The notes below the pieces were generated by a model. The model was given only the letters and a program-made list of their open reading frames with translations. It did no database searches and was not told the DNA's origin. 64,000 bases of DNA from NCBI RefSeq assembly GCF_000350225.1, contig NW_005178701.1, forward strand, positions 274,746 to 338,745, in the 5' to 3' direction. This stretch comes from Chondrus crispus (Eukaryota > Rhodophyta > Florideophyceae > Gigartinales > Gigartinaceae). The translations under genes and the position numbers were made by a program. Shown here piece by piece: positions 56,433 through 64,000 of the stretch. Every line of letters starts with the position of its first letter. Position 1 is the first letter of the stretch.

Positions 56433-58739
56433 CTAGTTTTCCTGCCGCTGCGGGTTCCTTCGCACGTCCGACGACGCGGGCCCCGCGGCGGGCCCTCTGA
56501 AGGGTTGGTTCGGCCTCGGCGTTGAAGCACTCGGCGTGCTCGCCGTCTGCGAATCGAACCAATTCTTGACCTTCAGATAACTCGACGATGGTATCCCTAA
56601 TCTCTCCATCGGAGACAACGCCTCATAATTTCCCAAAACTCGGTGCATTTCCCGGAGGGAAAGAATGCACGTTGGCGCGGCGTGCCCCTTTTCATAGCAA
56701 TGATAGCACACCATTCCGTGCGTTTTGACGGGATATTGCGTTCTAGGTCCTCCACGGGCCGGCTGCCTTCCTTGGCGTTGCGGCCTTCCCATCCAGCCTG
56801 GCCTTCGAAACGTCGTACCCTTGTCTTCCATCGGAATGCGCGGCGCCGGCGTGTGGCTGCGCCCCCGAAACATCATCACGGGATCCGTGGGCTCTGAAAA
56901 CGATTCCGTCGTGTATGCAGGCGTCGGTAAAGTTGACGACCCGCTGTCCCCGTAGTCCTCGTGTCTGTAGCCCTCTGATGGCTCAATGAACTCGCCTTCG
57001 GCTACTAACGCTCCTTCGTAGTGATTTTCGCTACTTCCATGCGCACGGCGCTCATCTGACGCGGACATGGACTCGGCTAAATGGACTGCGGCGTGACTTT
57101 TGCGACCGGGATAAGAAGCCCTCGGCTTCTTCCCCGCCCTGAACGTCGACGGCGTCTGAATCGTGACCTTCTTGGTCTTCTTGTCCTTAGCGCGGCTCGC
57201 CGAGCCATGCGCCTTCGCGTAATTCACTAGTCTCAAAAATGAAACGTCCCGATTGTCTTGCCGGTATTGAGATACCATCGGCTTGATACTCGAATCGAGT
57301 CCTTCAATAAACATCGTCATCTGTTCTTCCATTGAATATACGTTTCCACATCGGTTGCTTGCGTCCGTCAGACGGATATAAAATTCCATCTCGTCTTCAG
57401 ACGGTCTTTGCTGAACTTCTCGCAATGCGAGCACGGCTTGACGGATCGCCTCGTCGGTTGCCAAACTCCTCAACAACCACTGTACGGCCTCTGGCCAAAC
57501 GGATATCTTTCCGTGATGGGCCCCGGCCGTCTGAGACACCGAAGTGTACTGTCTCAAGGCGATGCCGCTTAAAAATTCAGGCAACAGGCGGATCGCTTGC
57601 CCCTCGTTCATTTCTTGAGTATCAAACTCTTGAACTAACTTTGCAAAAAAATCCAACACAAGGACCCCGCCCTCTCCTGTGAACGTGTTGTCCTTCTTCA
57701 CCTTAGGCGGAATATCTCTCCTAATTTTTCGCACGGCGGTCCGCCGGGAACTTGACAAATATGTCTGCGGGTTCCGCAAGCGGTACGTTCGGTACGAAAG
57801 TAACTTCTTGAAGAGGTAGTTGGTCTGATTCAGCTCCTCCAACTCCTCCCATCGCGGCCCGCGCCGCGTTGCGACATCTTCGGGCTCCGCGTCCTTGTCT
57901 CTCCGCGAGGCGGACGAAGTGACTCCGCCTCGTCTGGAGGAAATTTTCTTGCTTGACGAAATTCCGTTTCCGTCTTCTGAACGGCGTTCGGAATCGCCGG
58001 AATGGTTCGACGAACCGCCGTTACCATGTTCGGAGGGACCAAGCGACTCCGACTGTGAGTCGCGGTTCTCTGGATCGTCACTACAGTGACCCTTGCTTGC
58101 ACGTCGCTTGTCCTTCTTGGAGGGCTTCGACTTAGAACTCCGCTGCCGAGCGGGCTTGTCCTTCTTCGACCGACGGTCGCCCTCTCTACCCGAAGGGAGC
58201 GGCTCTTCGTCCGATCCTTGCGGAGCTTGATCCGCGGCCTGCTCGAGGTCCTTGAGACGTTGCGCGGCGCGATCGGATCGGTCATCGATGCTTGTTCTAA
58301 ATTTTCCTAAGGACTCCAAGGCTTGATTCGCGTCGCGCCTCGCGTCCTTGACCGAAATTTTCAACGAGGCTAAAACCTCCGGCTCCAGACCGTCGGTCGC
58401 CTCACCTCGCTCCTTCTCGACGAGATGCACTCGAGCCGACAGCTCTCCCAAAACGGTGTGGAACTCGGATCCTTGCAACTCCAGTTGCTTCCGGACGAGG
58501 GCTAGTTCAGCCTCGAGATTTTTCTTCGCTTCTTCGCGAATTTCGCTGCTCATCTTCTCCAACTTCTCGTCGAGGTCAGTCTTGTCGGCGGCTATCCCCG
58601 TAGGGGATTCTTGATCTCCGGGGTCCGTGGCCGTATTGGCCTGGCTCCGGGTGCGAGGACCCCTCGGGATCCTCGACGCTCGTGCCGATCCGGCTCTGCT
58701 CGCCCCGGGACCGACGTCCCCGCGTGCGCTTGTTGACAT
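56433..58739 (-). CDS. Gypsy-3 Gag
   Basis: 768 codons from ATG 58739. A charged, coiled-coil-like N-terminal region (EEAKKNLEAELALVRKQLEL) and a Ser/Lys/Arg-rich segment lead to a capsid-like domain (LVLDFFAKLVQEFDTQEMNEG; VQWLLRSLATDEAIRQAV). It ends with a CCHC knuckle CYHCYEKGHAAPTC. It is distantly similar to the Gag of gypsy-1/2. The protease frame overlaps its end in another register. Confidence 0.9.
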   Translation of the reverse strand: MSTSARGDVGPGASRAGSARASRIPRGPRTRSQANTATDPGDQESPTGIAADKTDLDEKLEKMSSEIREEAKKNLEAELALVRKQLELQGSEFHTVLGELSARVHLVEKERGEATDGLEPEVLASLKISVKDARRDANQALESLGKFRTSIDDRSDRAAQRLKDLEQAADQAPQGSDEEPLPSGREGDRRSKKDKPARQRSSKSKPSKKDKRRASKGHCSDDPENRDSQSESLGPSEHGNGGSSNHSGDSERRSEDGNGISSSKKISSRRGGVTSSASRRDKDAEPEDVATRRGPRWEELEELNQTNYLFKKLLSYRTYRLRNPQTYLSSSRRTAVRKIRRDIPPKVKKDNTFTGEGGVLVLDFFAKLVQEFDTQEMNEGQAIRLLPEFLSGIALRQYTSVSQTAGAHHGKISVWPEAVQWLLRSLATDEAIRQAVLALREVQQRPSEDEMEFYIRLTDASNRCGNVYSMEEQMTMFIEGLDSSIKPMVSQYRQDNRDVSFLRLVNYAKAHGSASRAKDKKTKKVTIQTPSTFRAGKKPRASYPGRKSHAAVHLAESMSASDERRAHGSSENHYEGALVAEGEFIEPSEGYRHEDYGDSGSSTLPTPAYTTESFSEPTDPVMMFRGRSHTPAPRIPMEDKGTTFRRPGWMGRPQRQGRQPARGGPRTQYPVKTHGMVCYHCYEKGHAAPTCILSLREMHRVLGNYEALSPMERLGIPSSSYLKVKNWFDSQTASTPSASTPRPNQPFRGPAAGPASSDVRRNPQRQEN

Positions 58740-58810
58740 CGCTCGTACGAGCGGACCTAAGCAGCAAAAAAGTTACAAACAGAAGAAAATAAAAAAAGAG
58801 TCCGGTACCC

Positions 58811-59016
58811 AGACCACTTTTGTAGTGTGTCTCCAGACCGAGACTGTCGTCGACAAAAATTCTAGGTCGGGTTTCCTGAACAGTAAACAAAAATTCTAGG
58901 TCGGGAGACCACTTTTGTAGTGCGTCTCCAGACCTGGACTTTCGTAGGCAAATTTCTTGATCAGGTCTCCTGCACAGTAGACAAAACTTCTAGGTCGGGA
59001 GACCACTTTTGTAGTG
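58811..59016 (-). repeat. ~95-bp tandem units repeating the LTR/PBS junction of gypsy-3
   Basis: AGACCACTTTTGTAGTG occurs at 58811, 58906 and 59000; the last runs into the true LTR. The 18-bp PBS is duplicated at 58894-58911 and is partial near 58860. Confidence 0.88.
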
Positions 59017-60031
59017 CAATGCGCCTGTCGGGCAGAGACCGCGGTCCGATGGTCCAGCAAAAACAACAACAGCAACAAAAAAAAGAACTGCCGATGGCAC
59101 AGCGCTACGGAGTGTCCGACTCTCCCTTCTCCGTTTAAACGAGCTTGCGACTCGTAGTAGCTCAGATCCCTGATGGGGGGGGGCACAGAGAAATAGCCCG
59201 GCCCGGGATCGGTGTGGTAGAGACTTGCGAAGAGATCTGCTCGACGAGTGTGGAGGGGGGGCGCGTACGTAGGTACCCGGGTTCCACTGGGTTGTAAGGC
59301 CAATGCTCGTTGAGCTTCTTCGACACCTTGTAACGCGACAAGGCCTTCGACGGGGGCGTCGCAACGCAGCCCGACGGGATGAAATGAAAGTAGCAGCGCT
59401 ACGTCAACCGTGCCGCCCGATGGCTCGAAACACCTACACCGGTTCGGTCGCAACCGACACTGATGGTACCAACACTGGCTCGTAATACGACGGAGCCCTT
59501 CGAGGGGGACGTCGTTGCAACGATCTCCGTCGGAAAATGGGTCACAGTAGCAGCGCTACGTCAACTGTGTCGCCCGATGGCTCGAAACACCTACACCGGT
59601 TCGGTCGCAACCGAGGCCGATGGCACCAACACAAGATAAGGGAAAAATAGGTAGAATTAGAGATAGAAAAGGATAGGGAAATAAGGGAAAGAGAAAAGGG
59701 AACCCCGAGCGATAGAGGATGCCGTAGGATTAGGTAAAAGGGAGCGTCTTGATAGAGACGGACTTCGACCAAGGCGACATTCAACTCCGGCAACTCGGGT
59801 TGGTTTATTGACTTGTTCGGTCAAAGGGCTAAGTTATATAGAGCCCCGCCGGGGCGAGTACAGTAGCTCCCGGCTCTAGATTCTAGATCTAATTAGTAAA
59901 TAAAATTAAATAATTAAAATAATCGTGCGCTTCGTCGCACACGTGTGTCCCCCAGCCCCGGACTACAGTATCCAATTTTTTTCCTTTTTCACTTCCTTCC
60001 TTCCCCTACCCGAGACGGGTATTGCACTACA
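59010..60031 (-). repeat. Gypsy-3 LTR (right)
   Basis: Direct repeat of 38161-39181 with the same internal duplication and the 11-bp inverted ends. Confidence 0.93.
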
Positions 60032-61182
60032 GTTCGGTTGGGTCAGCGGCAGGGCGGAGAGACGACGTCGGCAGGGGCTCCTGCGGACCGGAAGCGTCCA
60101 TAGGGAGCAGTATCCGGGAGAGGGGGCAAGGTGCGTTCGACGCCGGTACGTGAAGGAGACACGAGAGGCGGCGCGAAAGACGGACGGTAAGAGAGAGAAA
60201 CGGGGGCAGCCGGAGACGGGGCGCGAAAACGCGACAACCGTCGTCCTCGAACGCCAAGGAGGGCACGAAGGGTCCGGACGAACCGCGGGGTACGAGGAGC
60301 GTCGAGCAAGAGACCGCTAACCGACGCAAAATGATAAGGGCGTATCACGAGGAAGTTCTGGGCAGACCCGGATTGCTGGGGGACCGAGGAGTGACCAGTC
60401 CTACAAGCCAATGGGAGCGTAGACGTTCACACTTGTGACCGGGGCCGTGTAGCATAATTGCGAATCAGAACTAGATTTAGATTAGATCAACTACTGTTGA
60501 GCCCGAGCTCTACAGTACGGCAGCGCACGCGCACGTGTGTACCACACGTGTAGGGGATGCGCGTGCACACGCGTATTCACGTGTACTGTTAGCGAGTACA
60601 TGCACGTGTACTGGCAGCCTGGATTGCTGACCGCGCTACAGTAGCTGAGTGCAGTAGCTCAGCACTGTAGCGCACTCCGGTACAGTAAGGAGTGTACTGT
60701 ATTCCCGTATGAAAGACGCGACTACTTGTATATTAGAACTACACGGGGCTGACGGCGGAGGGGGCGGGAACCTCACCGTCGGCTAACCTGGACGCTTACT
60801 CTAACACGCGTACTTCTTTTCTGTTCGCGTTTTGGGGAGGAAGCACACGGGTAGCGGACGCGAGCGTGCGTGTGCGAGCTAGGATCCGCCTCCGCCCGTC
60901 GGTACTGGAACGTCACCCAGTACCGCGCCGGGGCGTCGAGGCGTCGATCCGTTCTACCGCGTACATTAACGCGTTCGCGACCTGACCCGCTCTACCACCG
61001 CTACCGGATTCGTGTTCCTCCTAACGCTTACGCTTCCCTGTTTGTGTACTCTCTCTCGCGTTAACACAGGCCTTACGCGAACATCAGCTAAACTCCCACC
61101 GCGACCGGGGGTTTATGCTACACCTTTCTATCTCTCCTCCCTACGACCTCCCCCCACGCACCGACCGTTTGGTGTATTCGCC
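60032..61182. other. Leader/LTR-like region of gypsy-4, palindrome-rich
   Basis: No gene recognised. At 60480-60720 several short inverted repeats and ACAGTA/GTACTGT words cluster, for example a ~15-bp stem near 60637-60675. No LTR pair could be matched by eye. Confidence 0.4.
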
Positions 61183-63276
61183 ATGGTGACTGGCTCCAAC
61201 TCGTCCCATGACACTCGTCCGAGAGACGTCCCAGCGCCCGTCCCAGCGTGGATCACGCGGAACCGTCGGGAAGGACTCTGCGAAGCCGAGAGGTTCTCCA
61301 TCAACTTAATCGAGGAGAAACTCAACGCGCACACCGCCAAGATGCGCGAACGGATGGACAACCTCGTCGTTGGTAAGATCGCCGCTCAGGCGGAAGCACA
61401 TTCCCAACGGGGACGTGGTCGCCTCGCCGCGTTAGAAGGCGTGCTCATTCGAGCTTGGAAGAAGGACATCGTGTCCATTGTCGACGAGACCCTCCTTCCC
61501 CTACGAGAAGAAGTGACCCGCCTGACGGGGGAAGTCATCGACCTCCGCCGGCGTAATATCGCCCTGGAAACGGCGCGTCCACCACCCGCCCCAGTTAGGC
61601 CGGGGAAGGCGACCGCCTCGAAACCAAGTTCGGATCCGCAGTTACATGCGCTATCACCGTTGGACGAAAAGCTACTGTTCGCCGACGTCACCCACTCTGC
61701 TTTCCAAGCCGCCGGGACCCGGCTACTTGCTTCCAGGAAAGAAGAGGGACCACGGGATCCCCCAACCGAAGCAGGACTCGGGCGACATCCGTCGCCGAGA
61801 TCACCACGGGACAAGAGCGTCAAGACCGAAGCCCGCCATCACAAGCCCGGCCACGGAAGCCGACCTGACCCCGAGAATTACTCCGGTTACTCGGGTGGAT
61901 CCCCGCCCTCAGCTTTAGAGACCGACTCCGCTTCGGACTCCGAAGCCGAGGCATTCACTGTACCACAACCGACCTTCGGCCCCAAGGCGAAGGGTGTCAC
62001 GGCATGGAAACCGACAAACCACCGCTTCCGAGGCGCGTGTAATTATCGAGCTTTCCGTCTGGTGAATACAGACTCCACCGTCGATGCCAAGGTGTACGCC
62101 ACGACGCGCAAGCGCGTGCAATATCTCCTGGTTGTAATGGGATAATACAAGTTTAACGGGTCCGACCCGATCAAAGTCATCAGCTTCTTGGTTAGATGTA
62201 AGGAGAATTTCGACAACGCAGAAATGTCGGAGGCAATGGCACTCATGGCCTTGCCGTATCTCCTCAACCCGCCGGCGAAGGAGGCGTATGAATCCCATCG
62301 AGGATATTTCCGACGCAATCAAGGGATTGCGTCGTGGCCAGCAGCAGTGAACTGGTTGCTTCGTACGTATGCTACGAATATTCAGATCGAGCAAGCGCTC
62401 TCCGTGGTCCGGGATTTACGCCAAGAAACCGGCGAAGTTCAGACTGAGTATGCGACTCGTACGTTAACCGCTCTCGCTCGGTGTGGCGACATCCATTCCT
62501 CCTATGAACGCACTACCCTGTTCATAGAGGGCCTCCTTCCGGTGATCAAGCCGTTGGGGCTCCAAGCAAGGGAGAATCGCCCGCGATCCTCCTTCGAGGA
62601 CACGGTAGCCAAAGCCCGCGGTCAAGCGGCGGCCTACTGCGCGCAGACGGCTGGCGCGAGAAGACGCGTCGACTTCGCGAAGCCCACCGCCAAGCAAATG
62701 TTGGCGATGGCAGACAGTATGCCCTCGTCCACAACCGCGGGTCTGACCCCGAGCTATCATACCGGCCTGGGCGCCGAGAATTTCCTCCCGAATGACGAGC
62801 CGTTCACCGCCGCGGCGGGGTCACTGTCATTTCCCACCGAGGGATCCTCATGCAACGATAAGGATTCGTTGTTCTACGGAGAGCGGCGGCCGGCCTATAA
62901 GGACCAACCCCGACTCCCGAGACCGCACGAGAAGTCTCCCGGTTTTGCCGGTCGAGAAGGACCCAGGGACATGAAGACACCTTCCCCGCAAATCGTCTGC
63001 TACACATGCTACAAAGTCGGGGATCATATTAACCCCCACTGTAGCATGAAGGTGCGCGATGTGTCGCTGGTCCCTCATAATTTTGAGAAGCTCACGGCGG
63101 CACAGAAAGTCCGTGTTACGGCAGACGCGTACTTGCGCGTCGTAGCCCTTCTCAGTTTCGAGGCTAATCGGCTGATCGCACCACTCTTGCCGTCGAAGTC
63201 TCCCTCCGCTTCGTGTCGTGCACTACCGCCCCGTGTGGCGGGCTGTAGGCAGAGCGACGCGCGTTCGAACGCGTAA
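61183..63276 (+). pseudogene. Gypsy-4 Gag with one internal stop
   Basis: ATG 61183 starts a frame broken only by TAA 62143-62145 and ending at 63276 (698 codons). The capsid-like part is split by the stop (NYRAFRLVNTDSTVDAKVY; then DPIKVISFLVRCKENFDNAEMSEA, VNWLLRTYATNIQIEQAL). The knuckle reads CYTCYKVGDHINPHC, one residue longer than CCHC usually is. Order and wording match the Gags of gypsy-1 to -3. No protease or RT follows before the window ends. Confidence 0.8.
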
Positions 63277-64000
63277 GGGGATAAAGGGAGACCACCCGGT
63301 GGATGACCGGAACCGGGATGCGGGCGCGGCTTGCGGGGTAGAAAAGTAGAACTAGGGTCAGCAACAAAGAGGAAGAATTAAAGGAAAAACAGAACTGACG
63401 AAGCAGACAGCACAGTAGTTAACGTAGCGCTAGCGCAGGTGGGTCGACGCGCGCGGGGAAGGCAGTTGGCATTCTAGGGGTGTAGATGGCTCGGTCGGTA
63501 TGGGCGAGCCAGTACCCAGTCGAAGCTACAACCTAGAATCCAGAAACCAAGGTAAAAGACCCGAGGCTTCGTGCCTCTCTACTTTGATTATCGGGTTGAC
63601 TATATAGTCCCCGTCGCCGTAATGGCGAAGCTAAATTATACTAAAAATTAGAATAACTAGAACATAACGGGTGTAGCCCCGAGGGGACCAAGTAAAAGCC
63701 CCTATAGGCCCGGAGTGGAGCGGAGGTAGTACACGTGTCCACCGGTGGGCCTGGGAGATGGACAGGGGAGTCCACGTGTACCCGTGGTACACGTGGTGGT
63801 GGTCCAGCGCGATTTTGGCGGGGTATGGACATCTGTCCCGCTATAGTGTACAGTGCACTACAGGGACATGTTGTGGGTCGTGGGGGGATTCTGGTCGGTG
63901 TGGTGGTGGTGTGGGATTTGCGAGAGGCAGAGGCAGATGAGGTGGTCTAGGGCGAAGGTCGCGCCCGGTAAGGCTGGCAGGCCCGCAAATGGGTACGGAC
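63277..64000. other. Sequence downstream of gypsy-4 gag
   Basis: No protease, RT or other gene recognised. G+C-rich and purine-rich, with GTACACGTGGTGG-type words near 63790. Confidence 0.45.

Larger units (their letters stand above)
38161..60031 (-). mobile_element. Gypsy-3: 21.9-kb chromovirus with 1.02-kb LTRs
   Basis: LTRs 38161-39181 and 59010-60031 begin TGTAGTGCAAT and end with its exact inverse, and differ at only about ten positions. Gag-PR-RT-RH-IN-chromodomain are on minus at 51979-58739. In that orientation the PBS (TGGTCTCCCGACCTAGAA) starts at 59005 and a purine tract (AGAAGGGGGATA) abuts the other LTR. An antisense frame lies at 39292-40880. A 7.2-kb DNA transposon is nested at 41758-48958. 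The 5 bp outside the two LTRs (CCGGC and GTTCG) do not match. Confidence 0.9.

Noticed and set aside
38156-60036. A target-site duplication for gypsy-3
   Set aside because: The flanking 5-mers CCGGC and GTTCG do not match in any register I tried.
1-64000. CRISPR arrays, bacterial operons or rRNA genes
   Set aside because: No regularly spaced identical repeats with unique spacers, no rRNA-like sequence, and the spliced gene and LTR elements show eukaryotic DNA.

Overview
The window is eukaryotic nuclear DNA from an organism with compact, intron-poor genes and a dense, nested population of LTR retrotransposons. Only two host genes are recognisable. One is the 5' part of a mitochondrial elongation factor G2-like gene (1-791, minus). 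The other is an AMP-activated kinase gamma subunit (SNF4-like) gene with one 111-bp intron (10339-11646, plus). The mix of chromodomain Ty3/gypsy, copia, DIRS-like and pogo-like elements and Sel1-repeat debris would fit a red alga or another protist or fungus-like lineage. The sequence alone does not settle the taxonomy.

Layout. 1-791: EF-G2-like gene. 1000-8293: complete Ty1/copia element with GTCAC target-site duplications, gag/PR/IN/RT/RH on plus and a long antisense gene between RNase H and the 3' LTR. 8305-8585: solo LTR with TCTAG duplications. 10339-11646: SNF4. 12740-25985: pogo/Tigger-type DNA transposon whose transposase gene is split by an 11-kb Ty3/gypsy chromovirus (gypsy-1, 14114-25109, TSD CTCTC). 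26.9-29.0 kb: truncated, stop-ridden DIRS-like element. 29017-38160: decayed gypsy-2, same family as gypsy-1, with its 3' end missing. 38161-60031: gypsy-3, a 21.9-kb chromovirus with 1.02-kb LTRs, carrying a nested 7.2-kb TIR DNA transposon (41758-48958, TA duplication) that holds decayed Sel1-repeat and HlyC/CorC-like CBS sequence. 60032-64000: a fourth gypsy-type gag with no pol in the window.

The most interesting observation is that the retrotransposons repeatedly carry genes on the strand opposite gag-pol, between the end of pol and the 3' LTR. Gypsy-1 has a two-part antisense unit: a ~570-codon proline-rich/'FVWF' frame with one internal stop, and a 130-aa helical protein ending in a KR-rich tail. 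Gypsy-2 keeps a clear homologue of the small protein in the same place and orientation. Gypsy-3 has a comparable large antisense frame and possible remnants of the small one. The unrelated copia element has an antisense gene whose product looks like a papain-type cysteine protease. This points to an antisense accessory-gene module in these elements.

Most element genes are disabled by single frameshifts or stops although the LTR pairs are about 98-99 % identical by eye, so insertions look recent and decay quick. All similarity statements are from reading the sequence; no database search was run.
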